Part shown: piece by piece, positions 52,077 to 64,000 of the stretch
Layout: each line of letters opens with the position of its first letter
Numbering within the stretch: the stretch's first letter is position 1
Source of the DNA: Sinohyriopsis cumingii
Lineage: Eukaryota; Mollusca; Bivalvia; Unionida; Unionidae
NCBI GenBank assembly: GCA_028554795.2
Contig: CM068839.1
Coordinates: 39,275,006-39,339,005 of the forward strand
DNA length: 64,000 nucleotides
Direction: 5' to 3'
Translations under genes and position numbers: made by a program
Notes under the pieces: generated by a model
Told to the model about the DNA's origin: nothing
Database searches by the model: none
Seen by the model: the letters and a program-made list of their open reading frames with translations, nothing else

Positions 52077-55000
52077 TCAATCATGAAAGCCAGGAACATC
52101 AGGAACTCTGAGTTTATATCTCCTTCTAAGATGTGATGCAGATGAGGTTGATGTGACAGGTGTGGAGGGTGGATGTGGCTGATAAATCTTAGGTGATGGA
52201 GTGGGAGAGGGATGTGGATAATGGATATATGGTTCCTCATCATCTGGTGTCATGGTGCGATCATCAATACCCCAGGCACCAACTTCAACTTCATGTATGA
52301 CATTTCTCTCAGACCAAGCCTGGCGATGCAGTGGTGGTTGTTTTGGGATTGGGTAGGAATGAGGCAATGTTCCTCTTAACAGGACATCATGCAGAACAGG
52401 ACTTGGTGATCTCCCATTAATTGGAGCCAGTATTTCTTTTAAATTGTTCTTCAGTGGAGGCTTAGGTAGGCTAGCCGGCTGGAAAAGTACATCATGAGCC
52501 TTACCCAGTTTCCTACCCTGTATTGGATCAAATGGTGTGTTTATGCTTGGTATGGTTGTAGGAATTCTGGCACTCTCCTTTGCAAGGTCATGGCTGATAT
52601 CTGAAATTGGAGTTTTGCTCAAGCTGTTGGACTTTCCCTTGATTCTGCCAAGACTTGATATTGTTGTAGCTTGCATGGGGGTCTGAAGGGGTGGTCCTCT
52701 AACGACAGGGAGGCTGTTCCCTCTTCTTGGAAAAGGGTTTGGGGCCAGCAGGTCAGGTTTGGGAAGAGGGGGAGGCAGATTGGTTCTCCAGAGTTCCCTG
52801 CCATCTTGGTCCTCATCTGTTTCTCTGAAATTAGCACAATATATTGTGATGATATTAGAAGTATTTGACAGCAGCTTGGATTACTTGGTGGCTGGGTCTA
52901 TTTCTACTACCAGCTCTGGCATATATCTACTGATTTTTAAATCAAAGTAAGATATTTGTATCATTTATGTCTTATCTACTACTGCTACCATAAAAATTCA
53001 TCTTATATGAGTATATGGACAAGTCAAAGCACTGTTGATTAAACTTCTGGGGTCAATGTTTACAGTTTACAATAGTTCGACTTTTCCATGGTCACAGACA
53101 TGAGAATGTGTTACAAAGTGTTAGCAGACATGAGAATGTGTTACAATGTGTTAGCAGACAGGAGAAAGTGTTACAATGTGTTAGCAGACATGAGAAAGTG
53201 TTACAATGTGTTAGCAGACATGGGAATGTGTTACAATGTGCTAGCAGACATGGGAATGTGTTACAATGTGTTAGCAGACATGGGAATGTGTTACAATGTG
53301 CTAGCAGACATGGGAATGTGTTACAATGTGTTAGCAGACATGGGAATGTGTTACAATGTGCTAGCAGACATGAGAATGTGTTACAGTGTGTTAGCAGACA
53401 TGAGAGTGTTACAATGTGTTGGCTGACATGAAAAAGTGTTAAGCAGATATGAGAATGTGTTACAGTGTGTTACACTACAGAGTCATCTGAGTGATGATGA
53501 GTATCTGAGTGATTGACATTTGAGTTATTACACGTTTACATTATATAAACTAATAAAAGTATAAATGAATGACCATTTCTAATAGCTAAGTACAATATAT
53601 ATTCATTTTAAAGACTTCTTTTAACTGTGAGTAGTATCATGCTTTTATTTAATCATTCAAAAGGAAATGTATCCAGATACTGACATATGTAAAAGATAAA
53701 TGGAGCATGTGTGAGTTCTCATGTGATTTCACTTTTAATGCAATTATATCTGTAAACAGGTAGCATTCAAGATTGATAGTGAAATTATATCATGAGCAAG
53801 TGTTTCACATAATGCATTCTTAAAAAGTCTGCAATTGAATGTCGTGTTACATGGACAGCCTCCTCTAAATGTTGCACGTTCTCTGTGTTTTATTTTGTCG
53901 ATATTACAGCATTGAAGATTTGAAATGTGACATCCAGGATAAACATGTAACAGCTGCTACTGAAACCCTAACAAATATTAATATATTACACATTTTTAGT
54001 CTACGTTATTTGTAAACATTTATTTAAAAAAAGAAACTTTCAATAAACTTAAATAAGAAATATCATGCAATAAAAAAATATTATTAGGTTAAATAGATTC
54101 ATCAATTAAACATTCAGCTCTAAGACAGAAGGACTATAAGGTTTAAATATTGGGGCAAAACTTGTTAAACATAAATTAATTTAACTGCATGCTGTCTGAT
54201 TATACCCCAATATATACCTCTGTTGTGCGTCTTCTTTCAAACTAGTGGATCCATGATACATTCCCAACTGGTCATCCTGATCATGATCCAATGGCCGAGT
54301 CGTATTCCTAACAGGCACTGTGCCATCATATGGTTCTCTGGATTTTGGAGCGCTGGGATACTGCACAGAACTTGCTGCTTGAATGGAACCTGACTGACCA
54401 GTGGTCATCTCAGAATCTCCTAGTTCCTTGGGCCAAATCGGGTCACTGTGACCTGATGGGATGGTAACATTATCATCATCATCCTGACCAAAAGCAGAGC
54501 CTCTTATATGGAGGTTTTCATCCCCAGGATATTTACTGGAACCTGATTGGAATAAACAAAAATGAATTTTATTTTAGCTCTAGTGCAATCAAACACTAAG
54601 AAATATAAAAATTACTATTTCAAAACACAGACTGAAGACTTACTATTTTCTTACTTTCATTGTAACATTTTATTTTTGATTGTTTAGTTCTTTATTTTCT
54701 TGTCATGTTATTCTTTATTTATTCTTTGCATTTTTAAAGAACATATTTATTTTCTGTTCATGTATGTGCATATTGTACTTGGTTCTTTATCTCTTTTTGA
54801 TTTAAAACTTGCACTGTTCAAGTCTAGTGTGCTGCACAGTGCATACACAGCAGAAGTAGAAGAATGATTTTCCTTGGGTGAAAGGGAATGTGGCCTGGAC
54901 CTATTGTATTTGGAAAGCTAGAAATGTATCCATATTTAACAAATGTCTCTCTAATAAAATGGAGCTGAATAGAAATATTCTAATTCAAGCACTGTCATAA

Positions 55001-56100
55001 CACCATTACAAATTCTGTCAGAAAAAAATGACAATCAAACTTGCCCTTGGTCTTTCAAACATAATGCATCATGTCCAAATTGTGCTTCAGTTCATGCAGT
55101 ATGTTAAAAGTTACAGAGTGCAAACAAAATTCATGATGAAAAGAAACGGGTAATATTTTATATCCACTCCATAAACACATCATGGGCATACCAAACTGAT
55201 TACTTGGGAATAAACTTATAATGTAGATAATCCAAATGAATTATGCTACACTTCAAGGATTTGGGCCAGGTTTTAGCCACAGTATGGGGCCAAAAGTAAG
55301 TCTCCACTTCCCCAAATCTTACTTTTCGGGGGGTCTTCTTACGAACTATTTTGTTATAATATAGACCTTTTAAGTTATGCACTGTCAATACATCACATCA
55401 TCGCATTGTCTAAACCTTCCACTTATAATAGCTATGGAACTCATATTACCATAAGTAAGGTCAATAATTTTACCTTTGTGACCAGATGATGTGTTATAGT
55501 CAACCTTCTCTTCCTCCTCCTTCTTCTCCTCCTCCTCATACTCATAGCCTTTTTGATCCACATCTTCATGAAGAATCATGTCCAGTTTGTTTTTGTGCAG
55601 ACCTTTATCTTTATTCACAGGCTCCAATGCCCTGCTGACAACACTCTGAGCTCGCTTCCAGCCATTTTGATTCAACAGGCTGACAAATTTTTGTGTGATT
55701 TCTAAAATGGCCTGAAAGTAACAAGAGCACTGTTACTTGTTCAACTGATAGGTACAGGTCCCTCACTATGAAGACCTTCAGTGTATCATTGTCTTCTTTA
55801 TCACTACCCTCAATATATCACTGCAGTATATGTAGATATGTCCATGGACCCTACAGATCAATAAAAGTTTAGGACTGCTAATTAATTTACATCACTTCAA
55901 TGCAGTTGTATGCTGATGATAACTGATCATATTGTGATTTCACATCTTAAAAGCTTGTTTAATTTTGATGAATTATTGTGGATTATTTATTTTACCATTA
56001 TATGCAGTGTCATGACATAATCTTAATGTAACAAAATACAGTCTTTATCACTTATAAAAACCATTTGTATAAACTGCTGTTTTACGTGATACTTTGCCAT

Positions 56101-56162
<62 letters not shown>

Positions 56163-59100
56163 ATTCATGTTAAATAGCGCTCTAGGTAGCTAGCTTAAAT
56201 CCCTAACATTGCATCAACACAAAATGTCAAGACAGCTGGGTTTTTTTTCAGTCCACGAAACATGTTTTAGTTTATTCACAAACAAATTTAAATAACCACA
56301 ACGTAAAGAGCCTCTTACGCGAGTGTATATGATTTGTTTACAAATCAAAAGTGCTGGTGTCTGTGTCATTGTTTGTTTACAATAGAAAGTAGTTCCTTTA
56401 TTCACGTGAATGCTACATGTGCATTGTCGCGCGTGTTCAGAATCGGTGAATACTGAATGATTCAGACAATGTAAAGTTAACGGGGAAAAAAATGAGCATA
56501 TAATAATTCATGTTAATTAGTGCTCTACCTGATAGTTTATGTCTGGCTTGCTGGTGGCAGTATCAACTGGCTTAAGCACTGGTGCAGTATCAGCAAGGTG
56601 GCTGAGAGTCTCTGTGTGGGTTGTATTAAATGGAAGGTTTTTAACAGACTGACTTTCATTCACAGAGATGTTGCTGTTCATTGCAAAGTCATCCTGCCCA
56701 CCTGTTTGATTTACAAAATATAAAATATTTCAAATGAAATAATCCTTTTTTTTCAAAAAAATCTATATACTTTTCTTTGAAAAAACGCCAAGGTCAGTGA
56801 GTGGTTTAATAATAAAATGTATATCCTAAAAATCATTTATGACAAAGTGTCATTACTGACTGACCATACTGTATCATACTTTTGCATATGGATTGTTTGC
56901 TTGCCTCTTCCCTTGAACTTATCACCCCATACCGTAAACTACAAATCAGCTTCTCTTCAACATCTAATTTTTAAGTCTGGTTAAAGCTTTTCATGTACAT
57001 GTTTTGTAATAAAAATCACTTAAACTAACATGTCACATGGATCCTTATTTAGAATTACTTTAATAAAGGGGACTCCGAGTGGCCGATGTGGTCTAAATCG
57101 CTCTCCGTTATGCATCAATGCCATCTCACCTCTGTTTGTGTGGGTTTGAGTCTTGGATTCAGCCAATGTGGGTATGTGAGAAAGCTTGCCAGTAGCTTCT
57201 CGTGGGTTGGTGGTTCTTTCCGGGGATTTTCCCAGGTTCTTCCTCCACCATTAATACTGGCCGCCATTTGTAGCCTATCATGTGCTGAAAAATGGCGTTA
57301 TACCATACAACAACAACAACTTTAATAAAGCTCTAGTGTCCTGTGGAAATATGGTAAAGCCTGTCTTCAGAAGTCACATCTGCAGAGGAACGAAGTGGCC
57401 ACAAAAACAGATGGTTGCTTAACACAGGATCATTTTTGCAACAATTGGCATATTGGTTTTTGCAATCTGAATATAATCAAGAGCCAAGTAAAATTAGTAG
57501 ATCTGACAGGTACTAGTAAAGAATCACTCTCTGGTGACCTTTGTAATTCCAGGTCTACTTATTTTTAGTAACCTATCAGATTAGGATTTCATCTTGAATT
57601 AGGGAGTCATCATTAGAAATGTCACGTTCTAAATGGCATTTTCTACTTTTTAAAATATTTAAAGCCTAAGTTAAATGTTGAATGAATGGTCAGCAAAGCT
57701 TAATGTTGTATTTGTGTCTTTCCAATCTCTGTTGGAGATCTCAATTTTGATCAGACTGTGGTTCCTGTGGATGTTATTTTGTAAGACAGGTGACTGCTTC
57801 ATAAAGGTTACCTTCAAGGCAAGATGACTGTAAAACATTATGATAGTGGTAAAATGTTGATTTAAGTAACAATACACAGGTACATATACAGTTTCCAAAG
57901 GTGTTGAAATCAGAACTTTTATCATGAAGTCTAATTTGAAATGTACATGTGATATGAGTCTCACCTGGAAATTTCCTCCATGTTGGGTTTTCCTGTGAAA
58001 AAAGAATTTTTGGTTCAATAAATATGAGCTAAGAAACAGTTTATAATGTCAACACAAATTATACAAATCTTAACAGTATCTTAACTTGAACATTTATTCT
58101 TAAAGTTGAATCTATAACTCATTAAACTGAGAGATGTAATTTTGGCTTGCAATGTCAAGAAGGTTCACAATAGACCCACGTAGGTGGTATTAGAGACAAA
58201 AAGGAGGATGTAGTTTCACAATGATGTCAAGTAACACAGACATTCTCCACACTAAAAAATATATCTGAAGAAGAAAAAAATGTAGTTTTGAGGCCCAATT
58301 TTCTTAGCTGAAGAAATTTGCAGGTGCAAGAATGGTTTGTCTGGATTTCAGACATCCACCCATAAGATTTAATGCAGACCTAATCAAACTGCACATGGGA
58401 AGATGAACCTTTGTTAAAAAATTGGGTAACTTTGAGATTTGGGCTAAAATGAGGCAAGCATGAAAATATAATGGATCCAATAGAAAATGAAAGTTCAATT
58501 TTCACCCATCTAGCTCACGTATAGGCTTGAAAGCCAATCCTAAACAATCTCTATTACATATCTTGGCAAATGTCAATAGGAACATCTCTATAATCAGACA
58601 TACTTGGATTCCACTGGAAATAACAAGAAAAACTGTCTTCTACCCCTGTTTTAAGTGGAAATGAGAAAAAGCTCACGGTTTCAGCACTTCAAAGGTGAAA
58701 CTGTCAACATGAGCATAAAAGTTAAACTCATTTTCAAAACTTCAAATCTGATCACATTAAGTGTGCCTTCATATTGTCAAACTAGTATCAATATTACAAT
58801 GTTCTGCTATTTACAATCTGAGTGAAAACAGTATGAAAAATTTAATGCTAATTCAGGCAAAACACTCAGGCAGGCAGTAGACATCCAGTGTTCAAATGCT
58901 ACCATTCAATACCATACAGGTTTAAATCTGCATCAAGACCTTGTTGAGTGGATGGCTGCTGATTTCTGTACTTTCATATTTTTACAAATCATAATAGCAG
59001 AGGCATCCATATGTATGGACACATTTCTACTTGGGTCTTCTTTGTATCCTGAAACTTATATTTAGGCACTTTATAGTTTGGTTTGATGTTTTACAACATA

Positions 59101-62100
59101 ACAACATAAGCAGGTTATTTAGTACTGAAGGAGTAAGTGCCTTGTCTACAAACACACCTTGGTAACATTTTGGGTGGGAGTCCAGCACACGAGCCACTAA
59201 GCCACTGTGGCTCCTACCTCCATTACCTCTTACAGCATGCAGGAGAGCGCACTGAGCCTGTTCTACATCCCTGAGCTTTGCATTCACTGTTTAGAACACA
59301 ACAAACCTTCATAAGCATATGATCTGTTGCCAAAAATATATAATATATTTGCTCTGGGTTAGTTATTTTAGACAGCCTTAATATAAATTATGCTAAGAGA
59401 AGAAAGATTCTTTTTTGCTAATGAAAATAAAAATACACAGTTCTGACTGAAACAATGCTTATAATGCATTTTAAATAATAACAGGTCTTGTGATATGTTT
59501 ATACAGGCAGAACAGAAAATACAAATATTAAATTAACCTGGTATGAGCTGTATTCCGAATTATATGGTGCAAATAAATGTATCTTGGTGATGTTGGTATC
59601 AAAGGTGACACTCTTTCTCTTCTTGATGGTGGGACTTGCATTCACTGTTTTAACTGGGACAGGACCTAAACCAGCCATCATGCTTAAGGTTTCATTAGAA
59701 AGGTGAATCACATCCACTGAGGAAACATCTGATTCTGATGGTTTGTCTGCAGCTTTTTCATTTTGTTCACCCAGATCTCCTTCTTTAGATTTTATCTCAA
59801 AGGTTGGATCCTGGCCAGACACTTCAGCTGCTTCCGCATCGTTAACCCCATCTTTTCTCCTCTCATATTCAGCTTTGCCAACTGATGGAATCTCAACACT
59901 TTCTGAAGACTTATTCTGTTTTATTTGACGCCATCTACTGATCAGCTTTTCATCTGTCAAGACTTGGTTAATGACATCATGGACCAGTGCATAGGCTTCA
60001 TCTTTAAGAAGTTTCTTAAGTTCTTGGTCCACATTGGTACAATTTAATTTTTTCTTGATCTTGCTACTTGTTTCTCTTTGCTCCTCTTCATGGATGTCAG
60101 CTACACCAGATTCTTCTTGTTTAGAAACAACTGGACTTTCTTGATCAGACAAAACATCAACATTGTTTTTAGCCTGCAATCTTGCTTCATTGTCAACCAG
60201 AGATTCTTTTGCATCTTCAAACTCTTTTGTAGGTTCGTTCCTTTTGGATGGTTCTCCTCTTTCCCTTTCCTCATTTTCATTTCCAACTTTTCTGCTGATT
60301 ATTTCCATTATCTGACCCTTAGTATCTTCTACAGACTGTTCCTCATCTTTACTACTATTGATCTCCTTTTCTGAGCTGTGTCTTCTAGATGTTCCCTCCT
60401 GAAAAGAAACAATATCTATATTAGCTTTCTCACTTTTTAGGACCTTAATGTTTTCTCCATTGTTTGAATCCAAATGGTCTGCTAAAGATTCTCTTTATTT
60501 TTTTTCCCATGATTCATCTCTATTTGATTTTTGTTGGAAACCACATCATCCATAACTGAGTTTGCTTTTTGATGTATTTGATTTGCCCATGATCTGCTTT
60601 AAAAGTTTCATTTTCTTTCCTTCTCAACTGCTTTCTCTCTCTATGACCTCTTTGCTTTTTAATATCTAGAATGCCCTGAATTTCCGATTTTTACTGGGAT
60701 ATCTATGTACTGTTTATCATCTACATCTAATGTTATTTTTTTCCCTTTACACATTTTCTCTCTGTCATCCCTTTGCCCTTCAATATTCTATTGCAACTTT
60801 GATTTTCCTTTAATGACCATTTTCTGAATATTATCTACTTGAGATGATGTTCTATCTTTCCTATCTCTACATTTTTTCTCATTTTCATCCCTTTGCTTCT
60901 TCCTACCATCAATATCCTGCACTTCTGATTTAACTGTGCTCACCTTGTCTTCATTTTCAACCTCAAGCTGAGTCTTGCTCATGGCTTTCCTTGATTTTCT
61001 CTCATGCACATCAGATTCATTGATGTTGTTAACCTCACTCCTGAAATCAGCTGAAGCCTTCTTCTCTGTGACTGCCTCTATATCAAGATCTACTGGATTT
61101 CCTTCACCTTCTTTTTCCACACTCTTGAGAACAGAAGTCCTGGATTCTTCCTCCTCATGCTTGTCCATCGTAGCAACTTCTCCAAAGAGTCTCTTTTCTT
61201 CTACCTTCTCTACATTCTCTTCAGCTTTCTTCTTCTCATGTTTATCTCTCCTTGAAACTCTTCCTTTAGGTCTCTTTTCATTGGAATGGCCACTGCTCTC
61301 CTCATTTTCCCCATCTCTCCTCCTTCTGGGCTCCTCATTTTCTTTTACTGCGATGATTCCATTATATCTTTCCCTCACATCCTTACCCTGTTTGCTGCCT
61401 CCTGCAAAAGTATTTTCTCCCACAATAGCATGATTTTGTCTGTTACCTGGTTATGCAATGTAAAGTACAAGCCAGACTAGGTACACGTTGAAGTATTTTT
61501 TGAGAGTAACTCTATTTTAAATGTACACAAAGAAAAAACTGTTGAAAAAAACACTGTTCACCAAATAAAGTACTGGACAATATTGATGAGGTACTTGCAG
61601 ACATTTTATGGTAAGAACATCCAACATTCTGTTTAGACCGAACTTTGAAAATAGGAGAAAATTTATCAAACTGCACAGACCTGTCCTAGAAACAGCTTTT
61701 TAAATATAATCTGAAATGAATCTGCTATGATCTTTGACAACAATTCAATCATGATTCAAGATACCAGCCAGCATAAAAAAGATTTGCCATTAATTGTTTA
61801 AACTTATTTATGCATAAGTGCATGTTGTAATAAAGTGTAACAAAATCAACAGATCCATTAATTTATTTCAACATTATCGAACATATATGTGCAGCTAGCA
61901 AATGCATGTACATATTGTATACAATATGATGACATTATAAAATAAAAATGATTCAATTATCAGGAAAACTTATTAAACTGGAAACACATACACTAAAATG
62001 GAAGGTGTTCATATTAATGAGGTTCCATTGTATATAAAATGGTACTTTCCAACTAATAACTAAAATGAAGCGAAACGCAAACTTTTCCCTGTCCACCCAT

Positions 62101-62671
62101 TATGCTGACAGCTATTAGAAGGTGCATTTCATACTTCACTCAACTTTGTTTTATCTGTTGATCATCATTTAACTCATGATTCAATTTGTAAAACATGTCT
62201 TGATTGAATATATCTTTCAGTTTCAATAAAACATCACTAACATTGTCATGATAACATTTCCTACCGTAACATAATACAAAAAATTATACTGAAACCAAAC
62301 ATACCCATGAGCTGCTTTTCAAGGATCTACAATAGCTAACAAGCTGCCATATTTTCTTTACAATAACATGTTACCAAAAGGTTGAAAAAGAACATGTTTA
62401 AAGGTAAACACTACAGTTTTAAGAAATATGTATCGGCATTTAATCCCACCTTATAGTTAAACTGCCTGATAATTAAAAAATATTTTAATAGGATCAATGA
62501 CTGTACTAGCATATAACATGAACTGTGTTATAATGAGGGTGCCTTGTGGTGATGAAATGCTGTATATCAATCATCTTTAAGTCATTCTATAATTCTTATG
62601 AATTATCTTACTTTTGGACTTTTGTGGCTTCTTAAACTTGCATCCAGTACAACTACAGCAACAAGTTCCAT
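52077..62671 (-). CDS. Host gene, right copy: eight exons visible, first exon outside the window
   Basis: Exons in transcript order: 62,612-62,671; 60,944-61,452; 59,538-60,398; 57,965-57,992; 56,529-56,701; 55,474-55,711; 54,218-54,542; 52,077-52,824. Same organisation and phases as the left copy. The exon at 59,538 is 36 nt shorter (in-frame loss of 12 residues) and carries several amino-acid changes. The exon at 60,944 has the same length with multiple replacements. Its acceptor has changed: the left copy has TTGCAG, this one TTGCAT (plus-strand base 61,453), so normal splicing into that exon looks lost. The four downstream exons plus the microexon are essentially identical to the left copy. 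It is either a paralogue under change or a decaying copy. Confidence 0.7.
53090..53468. repeat. 30-bp minisatellite, right copy
   Basis: Same array as at 2,812-3,190, with the same unit number and order by eye. Minisatellites usually change copy number quickly, so an unchanged array supports a very recent common origin, or a recent gene conversion, of this part of the duplication. Confidence 0.95.
56102..56156. repeat. (TA)n microsatellite, right copy
   Basis: Shorter counterpart of the tract at 5,825-5,900. Confidence 0.95.
57069..57318 (+). mobile_element. tRNA-derived SINE, right copy
   Basis: Same SINE with the same flanking 12-bp duplication as at 6,813. It was therefore inserted once, before the segmental duplication or before the event that homogenised the two copies. 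Confidence 0.85.
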
Positions 62672-62685
62672 CTGTAAACAAATAA

Positions 62686-62688
<3 letters not shown>

Positions 62689-62748
<60 letters not shown>
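62689..62748. repeat. (TA)n microsatellite, right copy
   Basis: Counterpart of 12,515-12,611, shorter and followed by TACATACA variants. Confidence 0.95.
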
Positions 62749-62752
<4 letters not shown>

Positions 62753-62967
62753 CATATACATACATACATACACACACATGCATACACACATGTATTAAGT
62801 AATAACATGCAAGTCAAATTAATAAATAAAATCATTGAATTGAAAAAGATATATAGTTTTAAAGAAACATGATTGGTGAAAACTTCTGTGCAAATCTAAA
62901 TATTTATATTACTAATTCAATTAATGTAAAAACAATTAAAATTACATTATTTTTGAAGAATGATTTT

Positions 62968-63674
62968 GCAGTTATTATTTACATGAATGTTGATATAATT
63001 ATTTAGATTTGTACAATCCCATGGTAAGCTGTCCACCTATGAGGATCACATACTATATTCTCTTTCTCCTTCAAATGTGTTGTCAAATGATATTATGTAA
63101 GGAATATTAGCCTGCTACCTTGCAAAGCAAGCCTTACTAAAAGATGAAAATTTTCTTTCTCGGTCTACATCAACAAAGGGCAACAACTCTTGTCCATTAC
63201 CTCCCTATGGCAGCACCAAGTGTTGTAATTTTTAGCTTTGCTGCTGGACTGGATAACATTGCCCAGCTTATCTTCCAACAATCCAAGCCATTTTTGTTTT
63301 CTAATTGATTCAACCAACTTTCCTTTTGCATTTATTGTGTGGATCAATCATTCTGCTTCAGGTTCTATACATATTTTTTTACAATTTCTGCCAAATTTGA
63401 GTGATTTTGTCACTTTTAGGGACTTCATCCCTCTTAGACATCACACCACACTATCACTGACCACTGTAAGGTCATTACAAGTTAATATGACTGACTTTTT
63501 TTGCTTGCTCTGCTTGTATTAGAGTTAGTTTTAAGGAGTTTTTAACATGAAATATTGTTAATTTATTGCTTTGTTTTTCCCTTCTTGTGTAGTTTCAACA
63601 GAATGATCAATTAAGTACCTGAAATGTATTAGTTCAAAGCATAATATATAGGTTTTGAATGTGACACTTACATT
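62968..63674. other. ~710-bp segment present only in the right duplicate
   Basis: At the equivalent point of the left copy (near 12,809) the sequence runs directly from gaatgattttt to attccttcc. The extra segment has no terminal repeats I can see and no credible ORF. T-runs at both edges suggest either a microhomology deletion from the left copy or an insertion here. Confidence 0.75.
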
Positions 63675-63778
63675 TTTTTATTCCTTCCTTAGTAACAGGG
63701 AAATATATTTATATTAGCAAGTTAGTAGCCTGATATATAACTAAATTCTGCTTCCTCTTCTTGTGTCGTTTCAGCAAA

Positions 63779-63895
63779 ATGTCATTTAAATGCTATTTAT
63801 GCAACTTCAGAGCATGGAAGTCTACACTGTCTATGATATGCAGCATCTGTAATACGTGGTGGGAGGAAGTCTGGGCTACCGTATTAGCTAGTTAG
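63779..63895 (+). CDS. Candidate 38-aa protein with paired CxxC motifs (right copy)
   Basis: Right-hand copy of the small frame at 12,915-13,031, encoding the same residues with one synonymous change. Surrounding non-coding bases differ more than this frame does, a weak hint of constraint over a very short length. Confidence 0.3.
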   Translation: MSFKCYLCNFRAWKSTLSMICSICNTWWEEVWATVLAS

Positions 63896-64000
63896 TCACA
63901 TAATGATTTGCTAATTTATGCTTTTAACTAGTTAGTCACATACTGATTTGCTAACATATACTTTATTCTCTTCTTGAATTATTTCAGGAGAAATGTTTAC

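Larger units (their letters stand above)
50279..64000. repeat. Right copy of the large direct segmental duplication
   Basis: This is the same-orientation copy of 1-13,140. Offsets are 50,278 up to the TA tract near 5,825, then 50,256, then 50,230 and changing after ~9,060 as indels accumulate. It contains about 710 bp near 62,968-63,674 that the left copy lacks. It holds eight exons of the second host gene; the first exon would lie beyond the window. An assembly artefact (an allele placed in tandem) is an alternative to a true duplication. The 37 kb of unrelated spacer and the uneven divergence argue for a real one. Confidence 0.97.

Overview
The window is nuclear DNA of a eukaryote, most likely a marine invertebrate and perhaps a mollusc. 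The evidence is AT-rich DNA, long (TA)n tracts, spliced coding exons, a tRNA-derived SINE with an AAC-repeat tail, and fossils of DIRS, Gypsy and CR1/L2 elements. The species assignment is an inference.

Layout. (1) 1-17,860 holds a minus-strand host gene. I could assemble it as nine exons whose intron phases all agree (about 1,026 aa, function not recognised). Its first intron is filled with transposon fossils. (2) 50,279-64,000 is a second, same-orientation copy of 1-13,140 of the window, so the gene is duplicated. The first ~9 kb of the two copies is almost identical and the rest is clearly diverged. (3) 17,900-49,700 is the spacer between the copies, a transposon island. (4) In that spacer sits a Ty3/Gypsy LTR element that has lost its reverse transcriptase (19,951-23,644 plus 40,680-40,913). 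Inside its 3' LTR is a complete 17,035-bp Polinton/Maverick (adintovirus-like) element, 23,645-40,679. (5) Right of that lie a 5'-truncated CR1/L2-type LINE, a Gypsy RNase H fossil and gene-poor AT-rich DNA.

The Polinton is the most interesting object. It has ~268-bp terminal inverted repeats, a CCATG target duplication and a virus-like gene set. A rightward block encodes a coiled-coil protein, a small basic virion protein, a double-jelly-roll major capsid protein, a hydrophobic minor protein, an adenain-like protease, a phage-like trimeric fibre, a two-membrane-segment protein and a penton-like minor capsid protein. A central non-coding region carries a long hairpin and several repeat families. 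The right block encodes an HNH endonuclease, a zinc-ribbon protein, a 1,098-aa family-B polymerase fused to an SF1 helicase, an integrase, a zinc-ribbon/phospholipase A2 protein and an A32-like packaging ATPase. Together these could copy, package, deliver and integrate DNA, so the element is an endogenous virus as much as a transposon.

The copy is young (TIRs ~99% identical) but already damaged. Three genes have reading-frame breaks at A7/A8 runs, and the protease has Asn where the catalytic His belongs. The polymerase-helicase fusion, the inverted motif inside each TIR, the start-codon-proximal AT promoter-like motif and the inserted domain in the penton are the points I would check first. 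Gene names are family-level calls made by eye; no database search was possible.
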